NCBI RefSeq assembly: GCF_963576545.1
Contig: NC_083638.1
Span: 25,134,090 to 25,198,089, forward strand
Length of the DNA stretch: 64,000 bases
From: Limanda limanda
Lineage: Eukaryota > Chordata > Actinopteri > Pleuronectiformes > Pleuronectidae
Direction: 5' to 3'
The position numbers and the translations under genes are program-made. The notes under the pieces were generated by a model. That model worked only from the letters and a program-made list of their open reading frames with translations, had not been told where the DNA came from and ran no database searches. This document shows, one piece after another, positions 12,418 to 26,498 of the stretch. Positions within the stretch are counted from its first letter, which is position 1, and every line of letters begins with the position of its first letter.

Positions 12418-15400
12418 ACTGAGCCTCACATGTGAATAAAGAAGTTGTCACATTATGTAGATCACTGAGTAAGATTGGAGTTGGAATATTGTGTGAATAT
12501 TTCCTTTCAGGAGTGGGCTCACCGTGTCAGATAACCTTCTGGTTATTAATGAAACGTAACGCTGAGTGAAAGAGCAGAGAACTAAGTTTGATTAAATCAC
12601 AGCACATGTGCCGAATGTCAATCGAAGCAGAAAGTGATACACGCTGATGAATCACAACAAATCTCAACATCTGTCTCTGAGTCACTGTCATGTTGCCAGA
12701 TGAAATACATTTTTTAAGCCTCACAATTAGAACATTTTTAATATCTAATTATCCAGAAGGTGAAAAGTGACTTTAACATCAACGGATATTGTTGGATAAA
12801 CTTAATTACACTCTCCATCCGGCACAACCACTTTCCTGTTTGACTTTTATGAAGAAAAAAGCATTTCCTTCAAGTTGCCACTTGGCAAAATATATAAAGT
12901 TAAGTTGCATTGAAATAGAATTTGAGAAGATATACAACTGTAATAGGATGCATATTATTTGGAATTCATTGAATGTTAAAGTATTTGAAGTCAACTGTTT
13001 GGACCAAGGGGTTTGACAAGATGGATGCAAAAATCCTAATACACGAGAAATAGTTTACAAAGTTTTCAAAAGTCATGATTATCAATCAATCATTCGATCA
13101 ACCAATCAGAGACTTTACAGCACCTCCCATACAAACAATGTAATAAAATAAAACAATACCCCCCACTCTCATTCCACAAAGCAAAACAATATAAACAGGA
13201 ACTGATGAAACGCTGTCGTAAATCTCATAAATTTGAAATGAGGAAAAACCAAAGGCAGGTAAACAGAGGGAGAGAAAATGATAAAGATAACATATGGAGT
13301 CGTCGAGTTTATTTAGTAGCTTTCACTCAGCTCTTTGTAGCTCAGAGTACAGTTTGGTTTATCAGAGAGATACTTCACCAGTGTTTACTGTTGTCTTTAA
13401 GTGAGTCAGACGGCGTCTGTTTGATTTCTTGTTGTGGTTCCACTGGCGTTCTCTTTTAAGATATAGCTTACGACCAGACTTTGACCATAATAATAACATG
13501 CTCTTAGTCCCCAGAAGCAGTGTCTTGGAGGTTGGAAGGTCGAAGGCCGGGATGCAGCGACTGGCGAAGACAGAGTGGAGGTCAGGTTAGGTCAGGGGCG
13601 GGCCAGCGTGCAGGGCACAGACAGTCAGAGGGAAAACAGAGGACATGCTTGGCAACTTAATGAAGTCAACATTCATATTGGGTTGATGGGTCAGGTTTTA
13701 TTTCAGTTGGTAAAAAGTCTAATAAAAAATCACAGAAAAATGTTGCTATGGTCTATTGTTGAAATGTGACATGTGTGCGTATTTAAGCTTCTTTTTTATT
13801 CCTTTGATTTATGTTAGGTCGGATTTAAATATATAAAAAATGTAATTATTAGAGACACAGAATTTTTTGTAGCTCTGTTACTTGTAAATGATATTATTGT
13901 ATTTTATTTGTTGTATTTGATCTAGATTTTGTATTATATCATTTGCTAAATGATTTTATTATTTTAGCTAGTGTTTTGAAATGAACTATGTAAAAAAAGG
14001 TATTATTATTGCTGCTGTTGTGATTATTATTTTTATTCATAATATTATTATTATTATTATTAGTAGTAGTAGTAGTAGTAGAACTAAAGAAACAGTTTTG
14101 GAAAAGAGTAAGAGATCATAACCACTGTCTGTATGGTAGATACTGTCTGATGCTACTGATGTTTTATGTTTGTTGTTTTAAGGCCCTTTGGTTGGGCACA
14201 GTCGCTACAAATTGCGTGATGCATTGCATTGTATTGTTGCTGTTAAATTTTCTATAGTGTATCTGTGCCTCTCAAATAAACATTTAAATAAAATGAAAAT
14301 ATAAAACATTTAAACTGCCAGCAGCAGGATACCTGGGCTTAGACACATTTATTGGGCTCCATAAGAAGAAAGTTTCCACATGAAGAGTTGATGTTGACAA
14401 CTCTGAGCTATGTATGTATATATTTTATTTTTTAATTATATATTCTTTATCCGCAAATATGGTTATAACATTTAAACTTTTGTCAATGTATCCTCAAAAA
14501 CTAAACATACAATGTGAGTTTTTTTTAGAAAGGAAGAGTAAAAACTGGAATACAAAGAGGAAAGCTTGATAAACACAATGGGTGCATGCTCCTTGTAAAA
14601 CACAGACCAGTGGGTGAAAAGCAGTGAGTCATGGTGTCCACACCTGCTTCGTCCATATATATAACAGGACGCATCCTAAATAACCTGGAAGCTATAAATA
14701 GATAAAGGTATAAATGCCATCACACAGAAACACACATACAACGAAGACATGTTTTGCATTTCAATTGTCTTACCGTTTGAAGTAACTCAAAGTGAATATG
14801 TGATTTGTCAATTGATTCCTTTTCTCTCAGGCTATGAATAAAACACTTTAATTATTGATGCTCTGACGTCAGATGTCCGCTTGAATGTTGTATGTGGTGC
14901 AGACCTCTTTCTCTGGGCGAGCTACTTCCCCCACCCCGCTCTCAACCCAACAGCAACCCCACTGCCGCCACCGCCACCACCCCTCCCCCAGCAGACGCCC
15001 TCACCCTCCCCCCAGCTGATGCCTCCAGCTGGCATGAATGGAGCCTAAACACGTTGCAGGCAGCTTGCAGACAGGTGTCAACCAATTGGAGGCAGGTTAA
15101 TACAAGAATGTAAGCCTGTGTCTCTGCATCCACCACCCCTCCCTTGCATCCACTGCAATCCTCCCCACTAGAGGCTTGCCTGTGCCATGGCACCGGAGCT
15201 CTGCCACTATGTGGAGCAACTGGTCTCTGGTAGATTTCATCTCACAAAAAGCTTGGGTGTGTAGATGTCCTGGTTTGTTTACAAGCTCAGTTTTCAAAAG
15301 ATGCAGTGAAAGTTAGCGTTTGTCGTTATTTATCATCGTTTCAGCAACAATGCATTAACAGGTCTGTTTTTTATCCATAGTAGAAGAAAGAGTTGGAGTT

Positions 15401-16500
15401 CTATTAATAGTCTTTTTGTTCTGTTGTGTATCGTTAAATGTACAGAAAATGTGCAACAAAAAATAACCTTTATTGTGACACTTTTTAATGTAAACACTTT
15501 ATTGTCTGTGTGTGAATAACTGGTGTTGATCAGTTAACCTTATAAAGATTACGAATGTGATCATGAACGTCAGTATTTCTTATGTTGAGGTTTTATTAAT
15601 CCTTTCTATATTTTATTACTGGTCCCTGCTGGCTAGACGTATACGATCGTTAGGAGAAGCCCTGCAGTGGGTAAGGTGATGAACGTTTACAGGGCACTTT
15701 GTGTCTGAGCGTGTCCTCAAAAATATTCAAAGTGCTGCTCTGCTAGTGATGGATGAATCATCACAGCTCTGATCTGCCAGCTCCGATCCATCACTAACAG
15801 TATATCCTGCTTTAATGAGTTCCTTATCAGAATCAACCTACACTGCTGCGATCCAGAAGCGTTTGCTCTCTGAACCTGTACGTGGTTCAGTGTGGAAGAT
15901 GTGTCCATCAAAGGTGTGACTCACTGAACTCCAACCACCGAACTCTGCTGTTGTACATCTTCAATACAGAGCTGTTATTTCCACCATGTCAGTGTGTCTA
16001 TAAAAATACATTCTCACCTAACACTTTATGTCAAACCACGGAGCGTCTCTTGTATGTTAATCCTCTTCTTTTTTTTTTCTTTTTTTTTATCTTTCTTTGA
16101 CTACGTACCAAGAGAAAGAAAGCTTTTCATCTCCATTACATACAAAACATTTCATGCTTGATGGTTACCCACCCAAAAGAGAGACAAAGACAGACAAGCA
16201 CAGCTAGGACTGGCGTATGCCATGGATGTGAAAAGATCCTCTTGAGGAGGCGGAGGGATGGAGGGAGGCAGAGGCACATTGAAGCAGATGCAGAGAAATG
16301 TGAGAGGGTGTCAGTGAGACTGGTGATGACGCGCTCATGGTTGCGGAGAGCTGGCGAGGCCGCGGCCCTGGCTCTGACTCACCTCATCCCCACGGGGCCT
16401 CCTGGTTGACGTCACTCAGCGTGCACTGTGGCATTTCTCTGCTTCAACTTCTTTGTGAGCAGCAGCCACACTTGAGCCTTTCTCACATCTGAGAGACTCT
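12418..16500. other. non-coding stretch with ATT/AGT microsatellite and a C-rich patch
   Basis: No gene is supported. An ATT then AGT trinucleotide run lies at about 14042-14081. A C-rich, CpG-poor patch at 14920-15020 gives proline- and alanine-rich translations in several frames, as expected from composition alone. Confidence 0.55.
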
Positions 16501-16524
16501 GAAAGTGTGCATTTGTCCAAGTGT

Positions 16525-16622
16525 ACTATCCATCTATCCATCTTTCTATCTATCTATCTATCCATCTATCCATCTATCTATATATCTATCCATATATTTA
16601 TCTATCCATCTATCTATCTCTC
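16525..16622. repeat. (CTAT/CCAT)n tetranucleotide microsatellite
   Basis: An interrupted run of ATCT and ATCC units of about 98 bases. The apparent Ile/Tyr/Leu/Ser-rich open frame over it is produced by the repeat. Confidence 0.9.
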
Positions 16623-16913
16623 GGTCTGAATTCTCTGCCACAGCTTTGTTGTGCAGTTCTTTGTCTATCTACCATTGTTGAGCAAAGGTGTGGCTTGCTG
16701 CACTTGAAAAGAAAACAGACTATCACTCTGTACATTTTCAATACTAACTGAGAATCTTCACAATGTTGACGCATCTGAGTTATATTTATTTCAACACCTA
16801 ATGACGAATCTTAGCCAATGAACACACAGAGGGGTGGGTGGGGCAGATGAAAATATATTCAGCAGGAAAATTCATTATCTCCGAGGAGGAAGAGGTCATG
16901 TTTTCATTGCCAT

Positions 16914-17172
16914 CTGTCGGTCTGTCTCCATGTCAGTCTGTCTGTCTATCTCTGTCTTTTTGTGTGTGTGTGTGTCTGTCTATTTGTGTATTTTTGTGTG
17001 TGTGTTTGTCTGTCTCTCTTTCTCCATGTCTGTCTGTCTGTCTATCTGTGTCTTTTTCTGTGTGTGTGTATGTGTATGTGTGTCTGTCTATTTGTGTGTC
17101 TGTGTCTGTCTGTCTCTCTGTCTGCTTGTGCATGTCTGTCTGTCTGTGTGTGTCTTTCTGTCTGACTGTCTG
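16914..17172. repeat. TGTC/TG minisatellite with roughly 100-bp higher-order unit
   Basis: The tract mixes TGTC and TG units, but blocks recur: TCCATGTC at 16927 and 17023, then GCATGTC at 17130. Each is followed by TCTG runs, a TGTCTTTTT-type segment and a TG run, giving a higher-order period near 96-106 bases. The long Cys/Val/Ser-rich frames on the plus strand and Thr/Asp/Arg-rich frames on the minus strand are composition effects. Confidence 0.85.
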
Positions 17173-20100
17173 ATTGCAGTTAGTCTTGGTGGAGTTAAAA
17201 GGGAGGTATGACGGAGATACAATGAGATTGATAAATAAAAATACATATTGTCAATACATGAACATGAAATGAAAATACTGGTGTAAATAATGCCACGTAC
17301 TAAGGAATACATTAATATCCATCATGGTGTGAATAATGGAGCAGTTGTTGCCTGGAACCACATTGACCATATTGGTCAAAAAGAACTTATTCAGTCACAG
17401 AAATGTTCTTTATTCTTCTATTCCATGTGAAAATGGGGAACAAAAGAAAAGCCATGGTTTCTACATAAGTGGGGACTGCAGTAGGTACACCTCTGCTCTG
17501 TTCTGTCTCACCTTTCCAATGTACATGAAGTCCTGTTGGCAGTTAAATCACTGAGGTGCCGATGGAACCCGCCTCGCTCCAGCCAGTTATTAAAGTGCTC
17601 TTAACTTCATCTCAGAAGGCGACAGAAAGAACAAATCCTGCAGTTGAGACACTTTTGTAGATGCAAAAGTTACAAAGAAGTCGAAACTATTTCCAATGGT
17701 AATGTGCTGTAGCACAGTAATTATAAGTCATGTCTTACGTTTGTTTGTTTTAATTTTTCTTATTTCAATTTTTTCTGACGTGAAAAATTGCTGTTCCTCA
17801 GAGTTGACAAGAAAGAAGAGGATAGAAACTATTTGCTGCTCTTATAACCGATTTTCCCATTTATTTTACCGGCCTGTATCATGTGTTTCTCAACATAAAT
17901 CACCAAAAAGCAAAGCAATCTGCACACCAGACGTACATTATGAATTGATTATAATAAGAGCAAAGTCGTCTGCATAGAAACGTTTTCAGACTTTTGTCAA
18001 TACTCAGAGATGCAGTTTTTATATTGCTGCAGTTACCACAGTGACACTCACTGACATTATTTAAGACTTGAAGACCTGATTAAAAAAAACAATACAGGGA
18101 AAATGTAATATTTTTCATTTTAACAAATAGAACATGCACATTAATATATTCCTCTTCCTGAAGCAAAAACATTTCCAAACTGTTTAAAGACCGATTGAGC
18201 AAAGATCATGTCTTTCCTTTTAACCATGCATAATATATTAATCCAATCGGTGACTTGTTAATCATGCATAAAAAATAGATTTAGTTCATGTACATTTGGG
18301 AACTGAAAACAGTAACAAGGCAGACAGGGTCTGGCCACATTATGTGTCTGGCATGTGAATGACACCAACAGAAGAGTGAGCTGTTCTCATCTGTTGCTGT
18401 GGAGTGTAGCCGTGAGCAGCACTGACCACGAGGAGGACGCACCTCTTCTCCTTCAGCCTCGCTGCAGAGCAGAGAGTGGAGATAGGTCTGGGGAACGGCG
18501 GGTTGGAGGGCGAACCAAGATAACATAACATAACACACTCGAGTACATAAGTGTATTCCTAGTGCGACGTTAACACGTGCATCTTCTTACAGTGTGCACA
18601 GGCACAGGCACAAGCCAAAAGCCAAATGTTGTTTCTTAGAGTGCAACACTCACCTAAAAGGACCTGGTCCCAAACAGACCAGACACTCATTCAGTTCACA
18701 CCTCAGGCTAAATCAAATAATTCATGCACTGCAGTGGTGTCAGTGTTGAAGCCCAAAAGCAGAACTCATAAGGATTAAATGCTTAAGTAAGTCTAGCCAT
18801 GGCCATGTATTTCAGGAAGAAAAAAACAGTTTAACTTTTAGTCACCGAGGTTGGATGGACAGAATTAAGTTTCACCCTGCATAAAAGTCGAGTAATTCAT
18901 ACACGCCGGCAAATCAGCTAATTTCCTCAAAATAGTCCTCCAAGAAAGAACTTCGGCATCTGTCCTTTTGGCAAATGCCCCAAATGTAAGTCCCAAGTGA
19001 TAAAACCCCCTCGAGTGGACGTAGTAAACATGAAGGAAGCAAAGGAGGAACAAGCAGCGAGCAACAGTCTGTGACGAGAGGACGTCACCAGCGAGTCAGC
19101 TCAACATTAGCTTCTCATATCCAACTGACAGTGAACTTGTTTTTCCTGAAGCATGGCTGTGATCTTTCCCTGAACCTTAACCTCGTAGTCACATCACTGT
19201 TACCATGACGATAAAGCTCTCCCTTTTCATTTGAACACAAACTGTGATGTTTCACTGGACCTGACCGAGTTAAGATTATCCAAACCAAAATCATTTCGTC
19301 ATGGTTTTGTCACATCATCCTTTTTTTTTAAATTAGACAATAACTTGTTCAATAAGGGGATTTGGGGATGAAAAAAATGAATTGATAAATTTTTGACTGT
19401 ACAACTACAGTATTTTCCAATTCATATAATTTTCTAGATCTTTAAACCAGGAGAAGAGGTTGAAAGCTCCAATCAAATCAATTATTAAGTAATTTAGTTG
19501 ATATTAAGCTAAATATGTTTCTCTATTCATTCACGGGGTCGACAGCAGTGATTAAAACAAATGTTGAAAATCCGACTATTTTCCTTGCGAGCAGGTGCAG
19601 ATGCTCACATGGCCTGAAAATGGGGAAACCATAAAAGCAGCATTACCACAGAACACATTTACAAATATTGTGATTTGCTAGGAGAGAAAATAACCCAAAT
19701 GTGTGAGTGGATCACAGTCTCTGATGCGCGACGCATAACAAAGCAGTGTGTTTGTATTGTAGGGACGATTTCCACGAGCTCCCACTGATAAGATAACCAC
19801 CAAACATAACCAGGAAGGTAGCCATTACAGGCTGGAGTGAAGGCGTCCTGTGTTATAAAGTAATTTACACTCGTACAAACTCTATCATTTTAACCCCAGG
19901 GTGACTGTGGAGTGTGTGACCTCACTCTCACTGTCATTCTACAGAGCGCTGCGTCTGTAAAAGCCAAATGGACGACTGCTGAGATTATTGCAGGCTTGTA
20001 CCCAGACAGGCAATTTTCCCCACGGTGGGATAATGGCAGTAAGTGGGGGGTGCTGAGATTTAGTCATATACTATACACCTACTTGGAGGGTGGTGATTTT

Positions 20101-20639
20101 ATTCCGCTGCCACCGTCCAATATATCGCCTCATTGGTGTTGATTACAGAAGCCTCCTGGTTTCTAGGTTTTGCCATCTCTCCTTCTACAACCTCATTGGA
20201 AGGTAGTTGTTTTTTTCCGGTGTTATTTAATCTCTCTATTATTTTGTTATTTTACCATATGCAGGAGAAATGCCAGTTGTTTTCCTAGTAAGGCTTTCTC
20301 AGAACAGCTATGAAATGAAACATGTGTTGCTGACAGGGCTTAGTCTCAATTTAGGAGAGCACAAAGCAGACCACAGATCATCAGCTTCACTTCTCAAGCA
20401 GCTTCATAAAGAATATCTTTATTTTATAGGCTCTAGTCTGGTTTCATCGCTTTTTGTGACAACCACATTTTTACACATCGATTAAGCTTCTGTCATCATA
20501 AAAAGTAGTGAAAGAAATCAAGAATGATCCTTTTTGAGCAGTAATATGGAACTAACTGGCGAATTATTCTGTTCTGTCTTTGTATATGCTAAAAAATATG
20601 TCAGAGGCATCAAGTCATCCAACATGAACAACCATATCG
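17173..20639. other. no recognisable feature
   Basis: Non-coding sequence with short open frames only. No repeat family or conserved motif was recognised. Confidence 0.55.
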
Positions 20640-21055
20640 GTCATTTGACTGTAAATAAACATAAACGACACATTTTCACTTCCTCCTTCTAAACAGATAA
20701 AATAATGAACATGCACTCGACCAATCATGAGTCGCTCTCAGCTGTCAATCAAAAGGTTTCACCCTTTTTTTACAGCATCAAATAACTAATTAAAACCAAA
20801 CTTAGCATAAAAATGAAAACATACAAAAAATCCATGTGATAAAGCTACCTAAAATAGTTTATTTATTAATAATTTTTCTTAAAATATACTTTGACTTGGT
20901 TCATCACCATTCACTAACATGGAGGAGGCAGGATTTATGACCTGCACAGCAGCCGGCCCCCAGGTGGCGATCGAGAGCCTCCGGCCTCACTTTAAGGCAC
21001 CAGTCCATCTTTATATTCAGTCTATGATAGAACCACACATGGCTGCGACGGTGTG
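20640..21055 (+). repeat. teleost dispersed repeat ending in CAGTCTATGATAG (unclassified)
   Basis: The segment contains a CAGCAGCCGGCCCCCAGG block followed by CATCTTTATATTCAGTCTATG. This wording is familiar from high-copy dispersed repeats in many fish genomes. A related 3' end, CATCTTTCTATACAGTCTATG, occurs at about 51970-51991. I cannot place it in a superfamily, and the 5' limit is approximate. Confidence 0.55.
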
Positions 21056-24000
21056 TGGGCGGCAGTAGCTATAGCGGTGTGACGTCATTGGCTGGGCACG
21101 ACTGTTCGTAGAAACAACTTGTACATTTTCAGAGGAGAGTAAATTTATTCACATCTCCCTCGTCCTCGGCTTCCTGAAGGAACAACGTGGTTATGGAAGG
21201 TGTAGGTGGAGGTGAACGGTCCTCCACAGCTCCATCCTCGCTGAGTCACATCCACTCCGATGTGATCAAATCAAATCTGAGAACAGTTTGATTAAATCTG
21301 AAATGATTCCCTGCTCGCACGTTATTTTGTCTCGTAAATACAGTACGTCACGTTAAAGACTCTTAAGACGCTCTAACTGATGTCTTACTTAACTTCATAC
21401 ATCTCAATCAAACTGACGATTCAGTGCCTGAACATTTACTTAAACGGTCTGGAACTCCTCAGAAAGGTTGAGCTGCCTGATTATTTTTTACCGTCCAGTA
21501 GATTTGAAGTGAAATAGATCATCATTTGGAAGTTCAACACACCCTTTTACATCCTGGGACTCCCCCTTCTCCTGTGGTAGAGTTTATTATACAGCCAGGC
21601 AGAAATAAGAAGGAGCAAAAATGCAATTGGCCATTATAGAAGGAAAGAAAGTCGGTGTGGTGTCCTTCAGCTTGAGACTCCCGTTAAGTGAGCTGACATC
21701 AGGTCACCCTGTACACCACCTGACACAGCGAGTGCTGCTCCGATGATGGGTGACACATAACGAAGAGGCTGTGATCAGCTTAAGCTCTGGGATCCACCAA
21801 ACACCTCAGATTAATTTGTGGCTGCTCAGAGGTGATGAGTTTGACACAAGCACCTGCAATTAATGTTTTTAATGTCAGATTCTTAATCCCTTGAACTAAG
21901 TTTGAGATGGTTAGTAAGAAATAGCAGCGGCAGCCCCTGGCTGCTCACTTGCGCTGCTTTCCAACATGGCAGTCTTCTTTTACATTTGGATCTGCTTCCC
22001 ATGAGACCTGCAGGGCCTGCGTCAATCACAAAAATTATTCAAAACAGCTTTGACCTCAGTGTTTTTCACTGAGAAATCTTTTTATAGCAGGCGGAGTGGC
22101 AGAGATGGGCGGGGAGCAAGAGTAGGAGGGAGGGAGAAAAGATGTGGATAGAATGAGGTTTTTTTGTGGCTTTTTCAATCTGTTTTCTAATGCTGTGAAA
22201 CTCATACATTCTTCAGTCTGTCAGAGGGGGAGCCACAGGCTGACGCATGTCTCTCTCCTCACACAGAGTTAATGGACACAGCACCTGGCTCACTTCTCGC
22301 CACCAGACATGGAGGAAGAACAGACAGATCGGGGCAGATGAATATCCAGAGGTAGTGCACAGTCATTCATTTTAGGGGGGGAAGAAAGATTGACGTATTG
22401 CTTCATGCTTGAAGGCAGATTTTTCTTCTTCTATCACTTGTTTTTGTCCTTGTATCCTTTGTAAATGTTATTTTCACATGCTGCTCTGCAGAATACAGAA
22501 TTTACTTTCATATATGGATGCCCTCCAATACCACCTGTACTACTAATGCTCCTACTACTACTACGGTAATAATAATAGTTCAAATTAAGTTCCATTACAA
22601 GGGACACTTGAATATTTTGAAGTACAAATATCAAATAAAATGTTTTTATGATCAGGGTCTGAAGACATCTCTTTTGTATTAATTGTTTGTTTAATATAAA
22701 ACATAAGATAATTGTTTAAAGACGTCCTTCAAGTCCAAGGTGACGTTTTCCAAGATCTTGCTTTGATTGAACAAATGTCCATAACCAAGTTTACAGCAAA
22801 TTATTGATTATTGTTATTGTATTATAGAAAAATCTACAAATCCAAAGAGAGATTTTCATTTATTTTGCTACAATGATAATTAGTTGAATTTAATACTTCA
22901 GGAAATTTGCACTGGAGCAGTCGTTTGCTCTAAATAGCTGAAATTTGAAAAAGGGTCGTTAGTAAATTTCCACTGTTTCTGTGTCTGTCCCTGAGCAGGA
23001 TTATAAATGTCTCAAAACCAACTGACTGCGAGTATAAGAGTCTTGTAAAAAAGCAGAAATTACCTTACAGTCTGGAATCTTCTGCGTTTTGGTCACATTT
23101 ATACAAATATTTTGGAGACCTAAATGTTCTGCCCTCAGTTATCTAAATTTCACGAGGCACATGGGCAGCTCTGGAATATTTTCTATAATCTGCATTCGTT
23201 AGCTGCATGTTGACTGTGTGGGCTTTTGAAAAGCGAGGCCTTGACTTGCACGGATGCTGAAGGAATATATCTATAATATATACAATTTAAAAGAAAGGAT
23301 TTTCAGGTACACACAATGTGATATACTGAAGGATTCTGAATCAACATGGCTCTATATCTCCCTAAAGCATTTCTGCTTCCCGTCTGAAAAGGTTTTATCG
23401 ATATCTGTATCCGTATGTATTCAGTCGCTAAGTGGGCCTATGTATATTTGAGAAGCTGTGAGCAGCAACTGTTTGGTATTCTTGTTAGATTAATTACTTG
23501 GCTTACTCATCAATTATCAAAATTGTTTATTGATTTATTCTCTGTTGTTGCTGCTGTTTAATTTTTCAGCACTACCACAAATTAATTTTATCTGTGATCT
23601 CTTAATTTTCCCTCTCTCCCTTTCCCTTTTCTCCTCCTTTTCTCTTATGTGTTTCTCTTTGTCTTTTCTGCAGAATCGTGTCCACTACAAGTTGAACAAA
23701 CATTTTAAAGTGAGGTTCAGTTGTTGACGACTGAAATTACACAAACAAGAAAAGCACTGTACAACACATACCTCCGCTAAGTCCCTTTAAGTCCATTTAG
23801 TAAAGCTGCACAAAATTGCGACCAATCATGAAAACACAAAATTTTTTAAACTATGCTATTTAAACTTTTAAGCTATGCAGATTATTTAAAATCCATTTTT
23901 TCATTGAATGTGTTATTTCTCGGACCACATCTCATCCTTCCTCCAAATATTGTGAAAATCCAATCTGTATTTTTTTCGGAATCCTTCTGACAAACAAACA

Positions 24001-24640
24001 AACCAAACAAAAGAACACAGGGGTGAAAACATAACCTCGTTGACAGAGATAAAGACAATGATCAGAATAGTTGATAGAGTTTTCTGTTGATCAATTCACA
24101 GACGAATCAATGAATTGTTTATAAGTCAGATACCGAAGCAACAACTGTTCTCCCAACACTCTTCCATCTGAAAGCAGATAGACACCACCGCTGGTATTTC
24201 TTGTTACCTTACATTTAGCAGCTTTTGACCGTGTTTGACCTGCAGTGTTATTCGGCTGTGGCTGCACTTGTGTTGCCCAGAACGTCTTCACTCGGCCATG
24301 TGAGGACACACCAGGGCTGGAAAATTGTATTTCAACTGCATCCTTGTTGTGTGATATTCTTCATTCAACCATATGCCCCGACAGTGGAGATTACTGAGTA
24401 AAGATATGTTTTTTTGGTGTGTTATCTCGTAGGCTTTAAATCTACGTGCTGTTGTGTGTCAGCCTATATCATTCACATTAGCTTCGTGTTTTTTAACATT
24501 TGACAAATTCCGTAAAGAAGAGAGTACTCAGATCCTTAACTTAACTAAAACACAATATAATATCACACTGTAAAATGAAGCAATTTCAAGTTTAATTCCT
24601 GCAACGAAGATGTCACTCAATTGTAAGCACTCAATGCTGA
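21056..24640. other. no recognisable feature
   Basis: Non-coding. A pyrimidine-rich tract at about 23605-23670 ends in CTGCAG and resembles a splice acceptor, but the following frame is short and unrecognised. Confidence 0.5.
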
Positions 24641-24644
24641 ATAC

Positions 24645-24715
24645 TTAAATTCAATTTTATTTGTATAGCGCCAAATCATAACATACCTCAAGGCACATTA
24701 CATAGTATATATAAT
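24645..24715. repeat. fragment resembling a fish LINE 3' end
   Basis: The sequence TTCAATTTTATTTGTATAGC and the following CGCCAAATCA...CTCAAGGCACATTACA are typical of a high-copy fish LINE/SINE 3' region. Only the fragment is present. The clade (CR1/L2-like) is a guess from memory. Confidence 0.5.
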
Positions 24716-26281
24716 AATTAATAAATAATGGCCACTGTGACTGCTACACATTATATTAGTAGATCATTATTGGCAATGCAGTGAGACATAAGATGCACTG
24801 TATTGTTTTTAAAGTAAAACTCATTTTGAGTCATTCATGGTGCATCATGTGTTTTGTAGGTAAGCATTACATTTTTACATTTTCTAGTCACCAAATAAGT
24901 ATTGAAATAAGATGGTGCTGTTATATTAACACTACTATCCGAAGACAATATAAAAATCCCTCCAAACAAAATGTGCTACTTCCTCGCTCGTATATTCGTG
25001 TAAAGCTTTACACTTACTGAGCCCTGCTGAGATTAAGACTTCCGACAATTATTGTTGGAAGTCGTAGCTGCAAACATGATGTTATTACAAGGCATCTGGT
25101 CCTGAGGTGACCCTCTCAACTTAGAAACGTCTGTAATAACTGTTTTTGAACATTTAGGCTACGATTAGCATAAATTATGGAAAAATGCTGATTTAAATTG
25201 AATTATTAAAATAATAAAAATATTGCAGTAAAAGCCTTTTACATGAAGCTTTCTCCACACTCAGGTGCAATAAAGAAATGGTCTCATAGTTGTTTAGTCT
25301 TACAGTTTACAGTTTAGTTTACAATTTGTGGATCGATCCAAGTCAGCAATAACAGAATCATTGTCTTACTGTATATTTACTGTTATCTGAGGTCACCGTT
25401 TCCATGGTGCTGGAGAATTTGCAGTCGTATAATAATTTTAAGATCAAATGATCTTCTCCTACTCTGAGCAACAAACAGCAGTGTAGAAAATGTTGAGTTG
25501 TATCTGAAACTATTTTCAAAATAAATATCATCGTAGCAGTAGCATCACAGAGAAAAGAATCCACGAATGTGTATGTATGTTGCATATACTTAAACGTATT
25601 AATACGACCAGGTGTTTTAATCTACCTCTATTGTCTGGGATTTCTGCTTCAAACTGGATTGTGTCGGAAAGTAGCAATTGTGCCATCGTGCACTCACAGT
25701 ATCGCCCATAAAGTTTTTACTGTCCACTCGTGCAGTCAGACCTCATAGTTTCAGTAAGTAGCATGCTATTCCGTTCCCTCTCTCACATGTGTAACTTCTC
25801 TTTCACTCTTACGTTGCGTACCTGTCACTCGGAACCTGTTGGCGTGAGAGTGACTATGCAGCCCTGCTACTGCCATTAATTCTATTCTGTGGGAAACATT
25901 CCTGGCTGATTGACTGATCTGCCCATTTATTTGGATCAGCTCCGAAATTCAGTTGGTTCTTCCTCGGGCAATGTCCAATCCCTCCATAACATTATATGGA
26001 AACAGGCGATAACATTAAAAGTTTGATCTTTGCCTCAACTGATTACTCTCCTTTGTCTTTATCTGACAAAAGGCTTCATACAACTTTTCACACATGTAGT
26101 TGTTCTCCCCAAGACATGAAAACAGGCTGTGATGTGTGGAATCGATGCTGCACCAACCAGAGTACGTATTCCACAAGCGTGTGACAGTACTCCATTTACT
26201 GCACTGACGGCACTTGACCTTATTAATGACTCAAATTAACACTAAAATAAACATTTAACAGTTATGAGACAATAACTCTCC

Positions 26282-26321
26282 ATCCCACACACACACAGAA
26301 ACACACACACACACACACACA
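26282..26321. repeat. (CA)n microsatellite
   Basis: An interrupted CA run of about 40 bases, closely followed by a G-rich run near 26341-26356. Confidence 0.9.
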
Positions 26322-26411
26322 TCACATCCTTCATAACGGGGAAAGGGGGGGGGGGCAGCGCAAAGGACTAATTAAAATTGTGAAGGTTGAACCTTTAAAA
26401 AATATATATAT

Positions 26412-26498
26412 CGCACCTATCGCCCAAAGTCAGCTGTGATTGGCTCCAGCCCCCGTACAACCCTTGAAAGGATAAGATGTATAGATAATGGATGGATG
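26412..26498 (+). mobile_element. Rex3/RTE-like retrotransposon 3' tail
   Basis: The fragment contains CGCCCAAAGTCAGCTGTGAT, GGCTCCAGCCCCC and a terminal ATAGATAATGGATGGATG, the characteristic end of Rex3-type RTE elements and related SINEs in fish. It is severely 5'-truncated, as usual for non-LTR insertions. No coding part remains. Confidence 0.75.

Noticed and set aside
14892..15193. Proline- and alanine-rich coding exon
   Set aside because: The C-rich composition opens several frames at once. No splice sites, family match or conserved domain was seen.
23600..23730. Coding exon after a long pyrimidine tract and CTGCAG
   Set aside because: It has a good acceptor-like context, but the frame is only about 18 codons to the stop and is unrecognised.
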